64,000 bases of DNA from Linnemannia hyalina (Eukaryota; Mortierellomycota; Mortierellomycetes; Mortierellales; Mortierellaceae). Position numbers and translations under genes: made by a program. Shown one piece after another: positions 11,554 through 23,225 of this stretch (the stretch's first letter is position 1; each line of letters begins with the position of its first letter). The notes under the pieces were generated by a model that had not been told where the DNA came from, made no database searches, and saw only the letters and a program-made list of their open reading frames with translations. The stretch lies in assembly GCA_019671135.1 (NCBI GenBank), contig JAHRHY010000002.1:1364001-1428000 (forward strand). Direction: 5' to 3'.

Positions 11554-14500
11554 GGTTCCAAACACAGGTTTTTTAATCCGCACCCACTTTACACCACTAA
11601 CGCGCATCGTCTATCCTCATATCTCATTTGTTCGTTCTGGGTCTGGGCTTTTTTTTCTCACCTTTTTCATGAAGCGACACATCAACCTTGACACCCCATC
11701 CCCCTCCCCCCTTACTTGCAATCTACCACACTCTGCTGATGCAAGCTAGAGCTTTCTTTTTAGTGATGAAATTAAGAAAGGGGGGAGAAGGGATCATGGA
11801 GACAAGCGATACAACAAACAAAAATCAATAAGCGTCGGAAAAACGCGATTTCACTGCTTGCTCTTTTTTAAAACAAGCCAGCCTGGCTCACTTTGTTCTT
11901 GTTTTGGGAAGTAAAATGGGTGAGTTCCCTCCATTCATCAAACGCACACACATAAAAGAATAAACAAGCGGGAAAAAAAATAAGGGCAGGGTGGGAAAAA
12001 AAAAGGGGATTAGTATTTTGTTTGTTTGCCATGCACTTACTCTCACACACGTCTAACTACACTATCCAGTCTACAAGTCAACCCTCTCTGTCCCCTTAAA
12101 TTTTCATTCAAATGGGTTTATCCAAAAGACAGAACAAAGGCACAAAACCTTTCAATTATGGTCATATTTTCTTCCCTGTTCTACTTTACAAAGAAAAAAA
12201 GGAGAGGAAGGGTGTCGTTCATGTTTGACTGGTATCTAGTCGCGTCCGTCGCGGTCTGGTTCCCCTGGCTGCGCGTTTGCGGTCTTGAAACCTTGATTTT
12301 GTCATTTTGTTTCTGGTGTTGTATTTCTGGATTCGATCGCGTTGGGATGTTTTTTTTTTTTCTTGCCACGTCGTATTTAGCTTTTTGTGTTGCCTCTGTT
12401 TGAGATCAGGGTCTAACGGCCAGAGCAGAGAAACCAGACTCTTTATTTTTTCACACTCTCAGTTCTCACACCCCACCCTTCCCTCCTTTCTGCTAGGCCT
12501 ATCCCTTGTTGACTACGAACACTACCGATACGGACGAACGGTGGATCGGAAAGGTGGTCTAAGAAGCGAGTGCTTTGTCTGGAAAAAAACAACCACAAGA
12601 TTGTCACATTAGGCATCCCTATGTGGAGATAGTTTAGCGCACTGTTAGAGAAAAGACAAAAAAAAAGGGTGCTAGTTGTGTCCTATTTGATCCCTTCATC
12701 CTTGTTTTTTTGCGCGCGAGTGCGAAAAGATATCACCGATGTTGTGTATGCGTGTGTGTGCGCGTGCGCCATGCGGTGAGAGTGTACTGCGAGTGCGATA
12801 AACCAATCACATTCATTCGCCGAAATGGACGCGCACCAGTTGTGTAGGACTCAAGCAAAAGAATAGAAAAACATGACGCAAACAAGACGCAAGAACCATT
12901 TGGCGAGCCCTCTTTTTTTTTTCTTCAAAGAGCAACACCCTCCCCCTCTTTCCTTGTTTGCTTGCAGTACCCTTTGTCCAAGATCGAATTTTAAGCTGTC
13001 AATATCATGAGTCCCTCCTTTCTTTAGATCCGCGGTTAAAAAACAAAATGAATGTAAAAAACCAAAACACCATAGAAACTTGTTGAGTACAAATTCACTC
13101 TCCTCCCTTCCTCTTCCTCTTCCTCTTCTCTCCTCTCCTCTCCCTTGCCCTTTCTGTTACCATCCATCCCCTTGATACTTACGATGGGGACATTCGACGA
13201 CTGCGCTATGACGCATATGAAGGGGACCTTTCTATTCACCATGTTTCCATTGCCTTTTCGAAAGAAGGGTGTCTTTCACGACGAGTCAGGGTCAGTTGTT
13301 ACCCATGAAATTAATTGCATGTATGTATGTACGTATGTAAGTGTCAACAATGCCTTGCATGACTATTTCCTGCGTGTCCTTGAAATGACCATACACACAC
13401 AAACAAACACCTTGCGTGAAAGAGACGAAGACCACAAGGAATTTCCCCAAGGTGCCAAAAAAGACATCTACTTTTTTTCCCCCTCTCCTTTACTATTTCA
13501 AGAACTAGGCACCAAAAGCGGGAGAGATTGTAAGTCATCATGACTTCACTTTTCCTCCTTCATGTCCCTTGCTTCTTGAGAGGAGAGGGAGGAGGGGGAC
13601 TGAAAACAAACAAGAACAAGGGTTAAGGAATGAGGGGGACAAAAGAGTTGTTGTTGTCGTTGCTAAGCAACAATAGTCGTTTCCAGACATTTGTCTGCCT
13701 GTTCGTTGTATAGTGACTTTGACAATGTTGTAAAAAGGAAAAGGGAGAGTAGGGAAGAGGCAAGAAGAGAAGAGCGAGGAAGGAAAAGAAGAAAAGACAG
13801 AGAACCAAAACAAGAAATCAGCGAAATGGCGAAATGGGAGAGTGTGAAGAAGTCATATTGGGGTGGAGTATCCTGTCACCAGTCAGCAAGTTTATTTGTT
13901 CGCTTCGTTTTTGTTTCTTCGTGTTATATCCAACAAACGTAGAAAGAGTAACAAAGAGGGTTCTTCTGCATTGAGACCTATGTAACAAGGAGCAAAAGGT
14001 ATGAAGAGCTCCTCCTTCCTCTTTTTTCAAAAACAAATAGCATTTTCCTTGACCCAACTGACCACAAGCAGGTACGCCTTCTTGACCTTTTCTTTTTGTG
14101 TCTCCCTTTACATTTCTGTCATTCCTCCCCTTTTATGCTTACATGCACCCCCATCGTATAACAACTCCAAAAACGAGGCCCCCGCTGACTTTGCCTGCCT
14201 TGTAAGGCCCGACCCATCTCTTTAGTGCTTTGGTTCTGTACCCCTCTTCTGCTTCGGAGAAGTCTTCTATAATCAACAACACAACAGCAGGCACGATGTA
14301 AAGGAGAGGCGATAAAGTGACAATCCAATTTCACAGCTTGAGACGAAACACTCTTCCTGTCGACTTGCATTCTCCGCCACCATCTTCCTCGTTCGTTGTC
14401 CTTATGAGAGTGAAAAGTAGTTTGATACGCAAGCATGTACCCTTGCATCTCTCTCTTTCTCTCCTCTCTTCTTGTCCCATCGCCGCGTCTGCGTTATTTC

Positions 14501-15491
14501 AGCACCAAAGAAAGCAAGACGCGTAACGCGCATCTGTTGTTTATTGTCTCACGTTTTTTCTCACACAACACGAATGCACTGACACCATTTGCATTTGCCT
14601 TGTCATTTTTTGCACCCAATGTTGGATCGGGTTTGCCCGATCGTCTTATTCTATTTTTCTTTTGTTGTCCTTACGCATACTAACGTGCCCTTTCTTCCCT
14701 TCCTCGTAATTTATCCATTCAGGGTTGTATATATTTTTTTTTCGTTAACCATTGGCCTCTCGCTTTTATCCATCCTTCATTCCACATTCATGATCACCCT
14801 ATTATCTTTTTATTAGCAAACCCTCGCCACACTGCTCGCTGAACATTTAACTTCTTGCCTTCTTGCTCATCATCAACAACACCGGGTGTCCAAAGCGTTC
14901 TCTTAGCTTTGTTCTTCAACAGCAACACCACCACCAACAGCAGCACTAACAACAGAATCAAAAGAGAATATCATTTCGTATTCTTTTTGTGTGGCCACCC
15001 CTTTTTCCCTTTCGCTCCTATTTCTCTCACTCTCTCTCGTTAACTTATTCTGTACCCTCTCCCCTCTCCTCTCTTCCTCTCTCCCCTTAACTTTCTTTTT
15101 GTTTTTACTCCATTGCTCGTTTCACCATCCCAGGATCGCCCACCTTGCCGTTCTACGCTTCATTCGACATCATCTCCATGACACCGGTCTTTTTTTTTTT
15201 TTTTTTTATGGTTTATTGGATTATCCACCACCTCAAAAACTTATTGCCAGTGTAATTGATTCAAACAGTCGCTCTCTCCTTCCCATATAAGCTTTTCTTC
15301 CCTGCATAACAAAGCAAGGCGACAAATCCCCTCTTCCCGACACCAATAACAACAACAACTGCAAAAAAAAAAAGTATGCCAAGTCATTAACGAATATCAT
15401 CGCGAAAACACGTTCTGTCGATCTTGACCCCAAAGAACACAAGCAATACAATATGACTACCGAGGACACAAACCACTCACATAGTGCCTAG
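10934..15491. other. 4.5-kb gene-free region
   Basis: No convincing coding sequence on either strand. It is rich in pyrimidine tracts, homopolymers and CA/GT runs. It includes the chitin synthase 3' flank (transcript end probably near 11050-11100) and a C-tract followed by a long A-tract at 11504-11549. The distal part may be 5' leader or an upstream exon of the FAM72-family gene. Confidence 0.45.
11504..11549 (+). repeat. Poly-C/poly-A homopolymer junction
   Basis: A run of about 14 C is followed directly by a run of more than 30 A. The same composition occurs on the opposite strand at 48009-48052. Confidence 0.9.
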
Positions 15492-18132
15492 CAACAACTA
15501 AAAAATCCTCGTCGGACGTATAACTACCTTTCACACACATCCATCCCCTCTCCTTCGCCTTCATCCCAATCCCCATCGTCGTCCTCGACTCCTTTCTTCC
15601 AAACTTCCCGTCCGTCCTCGACCTCAACACCATCATCAGCACTGCATTCAACATTTACCCGCCGAACTCCAGGACCTTCGCCCATTTCGCCAGATTCCGT
15701 CCCTTCGACTATTTCTACTTTCGATTTTTCACTTCCATCCTCCTCTTTGTCCGACTCCACACCCTACTTTCCATCATCAACACCATCATCCTCTACTACC
15801 ACAGCACTTACACCTCCTTCTTCTTTCACTCCACGTCAATTGTTATTCCAACATCCAGAACAAGTCCATCCTCTATCCCTACTCAAGAAACCTACCATGA
15901 TCTCAACCGCAACAGCCTCACACCCCCCAAGTCTGACCATGCCTTCGCCCATGCCATCCTCGCCCTTATCGGCATCGCCATCATCTCTGTCGGCCTCGAC
16001 ATCATTGCACACTTTTGATAGTTCTCAGAATCAGAACAACCGTTCATTGGTAGCCACAAGCTCCTTGTCAAATCATTGCCCTCCAATGCTGCCACGGCCC
16101 AAAAGTCATTCAAGCGACCCTATTCCTGGCGCGTTCTTGTTGACGCCTAATAACAGTCTTAACCCTCACACCGCCCACTTGTCGTCGGTCGCTATGAACA
16201 TGAGTCGCAGACCCAGCCTGCCAGTGAACCATCCCCTTCTGCATCATCATCATCCAATGGAACGCCAGCGCAGCTACGATCCACGTCGTCAGCCACCAGG
16301 GTTCTACCTGCAGCAACAAGCGCTGTTGCAAGAACAGTTCGAGCAGCAGCAGCAGCAGCAAAGGCGGCTGTCACAATCAGATTTGCCACCAATGCCGGTA
16401 TTACTCCAGCGTCAAGAAGCGGCACTCCCACAACAGCGTCCAGCGTTAACACCTCTCCTTCCGTCCCAGTCGATGTCTTCCCTGACCTCAACATGCACCA
16501 TGGTCCCCAGCCTGTCCTCGAGGTCAATATCGTCTACACTCTCCTCTTCCACGCTGGCCACCATTTCCACGGCGGCGCGACACCCGCTATGGCAGTTGAA
16601 TTGCAAGTCGTGTAAGACAACGTTGTGCGAACAAGCAATGCTTGGCCATCTGGCTGGAGACTCCGACAAGAAGTTGTTCTCCACCAACCTGGCCATTGGG
16701 TAAGTGTGGTTGCTAATTGATACTTATTGAAGAGCCCGCTTTATTCGTTTCTTTTTTCGTGTATGCAAGTGCAACAAGAAGGGATGGCATTCCTTGGTAT
16801 GCAATGCGAATGGGCGTGTGTAATGAAGAAAAAAAAACGCGGAGAGGTGAGGAAGGAGGAAGAAGGTATGGGGGATTAAGAGGAGCCATAATTCCCCATC
16901 CCAACAGTCTATCCTGTCTGGATGGTTCTTTCTTTATAGCTGCTTTATATTTCCGCTTGCATGCGGTGTTCAGTAAGGGGGAAAGGGAAGAAGGGAATAG
17001 GAAAGTGGATGCGAATTGAAGTGATTATGGTGTTGTGGTGAATGGGTGTAGGAGTGAGGTCGGACCATCTATTTTTTCTTCTGTCGACCCATGTTCCTTC
17101 ATATTCTAATTGCTTAACTGTCTTTGGATGTGGTTGTTACTTGTGTTTAGAGTGCTGGGACTTCCTGAACGTCCAGTGTTCATTCAATGTCCATGCAAGT
17201 TCCATCTCTTTGCTTGTGCAAGCTGGTAAGTTCGCATCTCCCCCTTTTGCTTATTTTCCCTGCCTGCATGTCGGTTTTTTCGTTCTCTTTGTGTGCGTGT
17301 GTATCCTTTTGGCCTCTCTCTCTCTAATCCGTCCTCTGTCTGTTAGCCCCCTTTTTCTATTTGGCCATCCCCTTCGGACCATTTTTTCTACATTTTCCTA
17401 ACCAACAGACCATAAATGTATCCTTCTCTGTCCTCATCTCTCACTCACACACTGCCTTCACCGCCAATCCCCACTTTATTGAACCACTTCTTTCCCTTCT
17501 CACTCGCTCTCCTTTCTTCGTTGCGCCATGAGTCGACCCCTTTTCCTTCTCCTCTTCCGACACCCTATCCACACATACTCACACATTTACATCCCACTAA
17601 CAAAATTAATTTATCTCTCCGCCTTATTTTTTTTCCGCCTTTGTTTAGTGGGAGCGTGTGTGGATACAAGCTGGAACAGACTTGTGCAGGCTGTGAGACG
17701 GATCGGGGGAACGGGCACTTTTGGATTTTTTATGCTAATGAGGTCGTGTCCCATTGGCGCAGGATCAGGGATGGAAATTACACTGTTACAACGGCAGCGA
17801 CCACCACTACTGCATCAACATCGGAGGCAACAACATTGAATGAGAAGGAAACGACACCAACTGCAGCATTCAGCAAGGGGGAATCAGAGGGCCTGCGTCC
17901 ACATCTGATTACTGTCTCTATGTCGCAGTTTGAACAGAGCGAGAATGTTACCCACTCAATGGACAAGCAAGCAAGAGGAGGTGGAGCCATAGGTGAGGTG
18001 GATGTGGCATTGGCCAAGTGTCATTTGGCGCGTGTTGAATGCGAAGGGGGCGATGAGGCGGAAGGACGGCCGATGTACTGGGACGATTTACCGACATGGC
18101 AAAGCCAGATCGAGGGCAATGTCGGACGGTAG
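15492..18132 (+). CDS. FAM72-family zinc-binding protein (three exons; N-terminus uncertain)
   Basis: Exons ...-16699, 17151-17225 and 17649-18132 join in frame (donors gtaagt and gtaag, acceptors tttag). The joined core reads CKSCKTTLCEQAMLGHLAGD then KKLFSTNLAIG, FIQCPCKFHLFACASCGSVC and GYKLEQTCAGC...NGHFWIFYANEVVSHW. This matches the small Cys-rich FAM72 fold (paired CxxC motifs, NGHFWIF signature), whose human member binds the uracil-DNA glycosylase UNG2. Here the core sits in a much longer protein with a Ser/Pro/Thr-rich then Gln-rich N-terminal region and a 130-residue C-terminal extension. The frame is open back to 15492, but the first in-frame ATG is 15897 (453 aa). The Ser/Pro-rich coding-like stretch before it suggests an upstream exon. 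The function in fungi is not known to me. Confidence 0.75.
16337..16362 (+). repeat. CAG microsatellite encoding a Gln run
   Basis: Consecutive cag codons in exon 1 of the FAM72-family gene give a polyglutamine run (QFEQQQQQQ). Confidence 0.8.
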
Positions 18133-20986
18133 ACTTCTGAAGGTTGCATGATCCCTCAAAGGCTGGGCACTCTTTGCATCCTCTTCCTCCTTGGCCTAAC
18201 TCTTCAGCCCGCCTTGGGAGAGGAGGGGGGTCTTGTTTTTTTTCCCTAGTACCCTGTTCTGGTAGTTCGTCCCATTTGTATATTTTCCCTCCTCCCACCC
18301 TTCCTCCCTGCTCTACCCTTCCCTTCCTTTCCTCTTTTTTTTTTCCCACAAAAACTTAATTTTCAGGGGTAGTGAGTGTTCTCGGTTCATTTTTGCATGA
18401 CTATATTTTGTCCGTTTCTTTGTTTCCATTTCTCTCTTTTTTTTTTTTACGTCGTTGCGCTTGCTTTTTGCCCTTGGCTTATTCGCCTGCATGCTTGCTT
18501 GCTTGTTTTTTTTTTTTTTTGTTTTTTTTGTTTCGTCCCCTCCTCTGTTAGTTGTTATTGTTCTGTTTAGCGTTGAGTTTGTTTGTAAAATTGGAGTAGT
18601 GCAAGCGTGAAGAGGAATAAAGAAACGCGTATTGATCACCGTACTTTGAAAAAAGAAGGCAAGAAAGGAGGATGCCTGATTATGCAATGCATAGGTGTTT
18701 CAATAAGGCTCGAGAGGTGGGAGGGAAGAGAAGGGTGCCCCGAAAGAGAAACAACAGCGGTCGTGAGGTCGGAAAAAAATTGGAAGCATCGTTGTCCCTT
18801 GCTTCTTCCCGTGCGCCATATCGGTGACGCGTCTTGAGCGCGATTAGCATCAAAGGGCGATAAGTCGGGGATCGAAAGGGAGAGGGCGAATGAAGGTAAA
18901 GAAATAAAGGGTACAGACACCGCCGTCTTTTGATTCCTCTCCCCTCGCTTACTCGCCAGACCATAAAATACACGCGACTCGCTTTCTTCTCACTTCACTT
19001 TTCACCATGCGCTCACTTCCTCTCTTCCTCTTAAATAACCTTGTACCACTCATTGCGACTCACATTCGCCTAGACTTCGCTCTTCTCTTCTTCTCATCCA
19101 CCACTCGAAAGACAATATAGAAAAATCGGTTCGAAAAAAGCGAATGAAACCACCACCGAGTCTGAAAAGTGTCACATATCATGGCCACACCCTCTAATGT
19201 TCCATGACCGTGCTTTCTAACTGTACTGTACAATGGTCTTCTTGTAATATCGGCAATAACACTACTCTACCCAGAAAGAGTGAGAGAGAGTGAAAGTTAT
19301 GTGACATGTGAGAGGGTGGGTATTAAAAGAGAAGGTCGTTTGTTTTGATCGGCGAGGTCGTAGAGTGAAGAAATACGGCTGTATGGTTAGCACACTTTTT
19401 TTTTTTTTTTTTTTTTGTTCAGATGCGTTTTTCATTTTGCAACCCTTCATACTTCCTACTCTTCATTTCATTTTCCTTCTTTTCGCTCTTTTTCTCCAGC
19501 CTTCTCTTTCTCACATTGACCATCCTTCTTTCTCTTGTCCCTTCCATGCCCCTTCCTTTTGGTCTCACCTGTGTGTATTTTTAGTTGTGGTTTTTGGCAT
19601 CACCAAAAAAAAAAAATAAAGATTACGAAAAGTGCACACCCCTCTTATTTAAACCATCTTTACCCTTCGCTCACATTAATTTTACAAGAGGTCACACAGA
19701 CATGGGTCAAGAGACATCTTGATGAGGGAGGAAGGTGTGATGCCTAACCGCCTGGAAGTGGATCGACCTATTGTTGATTGTCATCTTTCTTTCAGTGAAA
19801 GAGGGGGCATCATTGTGTGCACTGAGTCCTAAGCGTCATGGCCGAGATTATAATTATCGAGGGCTTTAACCTCTTCCTTATTTCCTCCCAGGCTTACTCT
19901 CTTTCTAACTTCCCATCCTTACCTTCTTTTCTCCTCTCTCATTTTGGATGACAACAAAGCTAGATCTGTTGCATTGTGTCGATTGATAGCTACATAGACA
20001 CACTGCTGTATGAGCTGTTTGTGACACAAAAAGGTGGGTTTAGATTTAGGCACATTTTGCAAACTCTGTAAGTGTGCACTGGCAATGAATGAAGATCATC
20101 AAAAAAAGAGCGTCGATCCCTCTTTCAAAATAAAAAAATGTCTCTCACTCCTTTGCTGTTCTAATCAGTTGCCTGATAGATGATAGCCTTGTTAGTTTCA
20201 TAAAGTATACATCATTTATCATTGATCTATTCCCTCTTGGAGAGTACATGCTATTGACAGCACAACAAAACAATTGTCCTCACAGACCTAGGACATCCCT
20301 CCTTCCCTTTCCTTGTCCTGCATCCATCCCCAGCCAAGGGTATCTTTCTCTTTTCTATCTCCTGTTCAAAACGCCGTCACACGTCTCCGCTTGCTCCAAC
20401 AAACTCCTCCCGAAGAGGGCTGCAGATCTGCACCTTCCGTCTTGAAATTAGTGCTTCTGTGCCATGCCCCTCCCTATTCGCAGTTCCAGCTCCAGAGAAG
20501 TGTGGGTGGTGGGTAAACTAGAGTGAGAAGGCCAACGAATGACCAATGTGAAGGTAATGTAGCCTGCCAGGTGTAAGACGAAACACAAAAAGTCAAAAAG
20601 TTTCGACACAAAGAAGGACTGGGTAAGAGTTCTTCCCGAGAATCCCTGAACAAAAAAATAATAGAAAAGGGAGTTCGAAAAAGGAAGTTGCCAGAGTAAG
20701 ACGTGACGTATGTAAATAACATTTACTCCCAAGAACTCCAGTCCCATCCTTCGCCCGCTGCTGCCCGCAGTCGAATAATCTTTATTTTTTTCATAGTTTC
20801 CACACGTACATTTGTCAGACAACGATGAAAGAGAACAATACTCCGATCTCCAAAGCCATCCCCGATCTCTCGCTTTTTGTTGCTACGTATAAAAGGACGT
20901 CCTTACCCCTATTCTTTTTCCTCATTCTTCACTCTTCATCCCTCTTTATACCCTTGTACAAAAATACACTCCAAGGAACTACCACC
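18133..20986. other. Gene-free stretch between FAM72 and transporter genes
   Basis: About 2.85 kb with many homopolymer T/A tracts (for example 18508-18533 and 19396-19420) and no supportable gene. The right end holds the transporter promoter, with a TATA element at 20888. Confidence 0.45.
20888..20895 (+). promoter_or_regulatory. TATA box of the MFS transporter
   Basis: The sequence TATAAAAG lies 99 bp upstream of the ATG at 20987. It supports that start over the in-frame ATG at 20825, which lies upstream of the box. Confidence 0.6.
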
Positions 20987-22810
20987 ATGGAGGCCACACC
21001 AACAACAACGATAGCAACCACAACAGCAACATCAACTTCATCACCACCGTACGACGCTGGTGGTGCACTCGACATCCCTCCTTCGACCACCGCCTCGACT
21101 ATCGAAGTTAGCATCCATGGTTTTGACTCCAACGAAAAGTCCATTGGTGACAACAAGCTAGAGAGCGACCTTGAACAGCAGGATAGGCCTTCCAACCACA
21201 CACCAACTGGCATCCATCGCTTTCTTTTGCTCCTTGGGTATGTCTCCTCAATTATATGCATTGGTTGCCTCAATGCAAAAAAAAGAAAAAGAAAGCTAGC
21301 CACCTAACATCTCCTCTTCCCGTTTTATTTATTACTTCAGTCTCTTCTTAGGATGCATCTTGGAAGCACTGGACAACACGATCGTCGCCACCGCCTTGCC
21401 CCAAATCTCCTCCGACTTCAACGCCCAATCTCAGATGGCATGGATCGCAACCGCATACCTTCTCGCATACACCGCCTTCCAATCCCTCTACGGTCGCTTC
21501 TCCGATATCTTTGGCCTCAAGACCATGTACCTCGGTGCCAGCGTCATCTTTCTCATCGGATCCATCGGCTGTGGTGCCGCTTCGTCTATGATCATGCTAA
21601 TTATTTTCAGAGCCGTCCAGGGAATCGGTGGAGCAGGATTGTTGTCGATCATGATGATCATGGTTTCGGTCATGTTTGACGACATCAATGAGCGCGCCCG
21701 ATACCAGACTCTGGGGTATTGGCGTTTGGTATTTCGGGCATCTGTGGGCCCTTGCTCGGAGGTGTCTTTGTTGAGCATTCGACTTGGAGATGGTGTTTCT
21801 ACATGAACATCCCCATCGGCGTCTTTGCCGTGCTCCTCGTCTTCAAGTTCTATCAGATCCCCTTTGAGCGCACCGAGACCTTGCAGAAGAAGCTGAGAAG
21901 AGTCGACTACTTCGGAGTGTTGATCACCATCGGTGCTGTCTTGTGTCTACTTCTGCCACTGAACTGGGGTGGTACCGCCTACGCCTGGAACTCTGCCGTC
22001 ATCATTTCGCTCTTCTTCGTCATGGGCGTCTTGATCATCGTCCTCGTCTTTGCCGAACAGCGTGCTGCAGAGCCCATCATCCCTATGTACCTCTTCCTCA
22101 ATCGTGAAGTCGCCCTCCTCGTCACCGTCAACTTCCTCACCGGACTCATCTTTAACGGCTGTGGCTTCTACATACCCCTCTACTTCCAAGTCGTCCAAGG
22201 CACATCCGTCACCGACTCGGGTCTCCGTCTCATGCCTGCTGTCCTTGGCGCCGTCTTCTCAACCGGCTCATCCGGCTTCCTTCTCGCCAAAGTCAAAGAC
22301 TACCGCCGTTTCATCACCCTTGGCGCTGCAACCCTCACCCTCTCCGTCGGTCTCTTTATCATGTTTGATGAGAATACCTCTCTCGCAAAGCAACTCATCT
22401 TTGTCCTCATCATGGGACTTGGTCAGGGATTCATCTACCAGAACTGTGTCCTCGCCTGTCAGGATTGCACCGAAGCCAAGGACATGGCCGTCGCTACTGG
22501 ATTCGTCGTCTTTATCAACAATATCGGAAACGCCGTCGGTGTCGCCGTCTGTGCCTCTGTCATCAACAACTCGCTTACCACCACTCTTGCAAAACTCCCA
22601 GAGTCCAGTCAAGCTGTGTTCCGCGAGTTGAACGTGATTGAGAACATCAATGTGATCTTCACGTTGCCTGAAGCGTTGAAGGCGGAGGTTGTGCATGCGT
22701 ATGCGTTGTCGTTCAGGACGCTGTTTACTATACTGACGCCGATGATCGGACTTGGGTTCGTGTTGTCGCTTTTTGTTAGACGCAGAGGATCCCTTGCCAG
22801 GAAGGAGTAA
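20987..22810 (+). CDS. MFS transporter, DHA2/14-TMS drug:H+ antiporter type, with a frameshift
   Basis: Exon 1 is 20987-21237 and exon 2 starts at 21341. The intron is 103 nt, gtatgt...cttcag, and joins LLLLG-LFLGCILEALDNTIV. The N-terminal 75 residues are cytosolic and Thr/Ser-rich. Then come MFS hallmarks: motif A-like GRFSDIFGLK, the LDNTIVATALPQI signature of the DHA2 branch and the antiporter motif C GISGICGPLLGG. Further membrane spans run to the C-terminus, which ends RRRGSLARKE. Expected length is about 573 residues. The reading frame shifts by one base at the GGGG run 21713-21716, between RYQTL and LAFGISG, with family-like sequence on both sides. One additional G would restore a single frame, so this is a sequencing indel or a recent inactivating mutation. 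Substrate unknown. Its position beside the oxygenase array suggests export of an oxidised product, which is only inference. Confidence 0.85.
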
Positions 22811-23225
22811 TTATTTTTTTTCCAGTCATTTGCATTTTGCATTTTTTTTCTTATACCCCAGCCCTACTCTTACCATCGCATTTTTTTTTCGTGCCTAATT
22901 ACCTTTTTCAAAAGAGAGCTTAATACTCATGCTTAATTCACATGTCCGGCTCAAAATAAATCATTGAAGAAAAAAGAAAGTTGTAGTCTCCAACATGTTG
23001 ATCCTAGTTATGAAGAAACATCATAAGCTGAGGTGACCAAGACCAAAAAAAAAAAAGACAGCGGTCGTATTACAATCTAACAAGGATGACATTGTCAACC
23101 AATGCCACGTTGACTCCTAGGATTGCTCTTGTGCCATATTTTGTTCAGTATTAATATGCTCTATGTTATCTATGATTGTAATGTCGCGAACACTTCCCTT
23201 CCCTGCCGATGTGATACCTGTCTAC

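Noticed and set aside
12026..12403. 125-codon Phe-rich frame
   Set aside because: Low-complexity, T-rich DNA. No homology-like motif or splice context.
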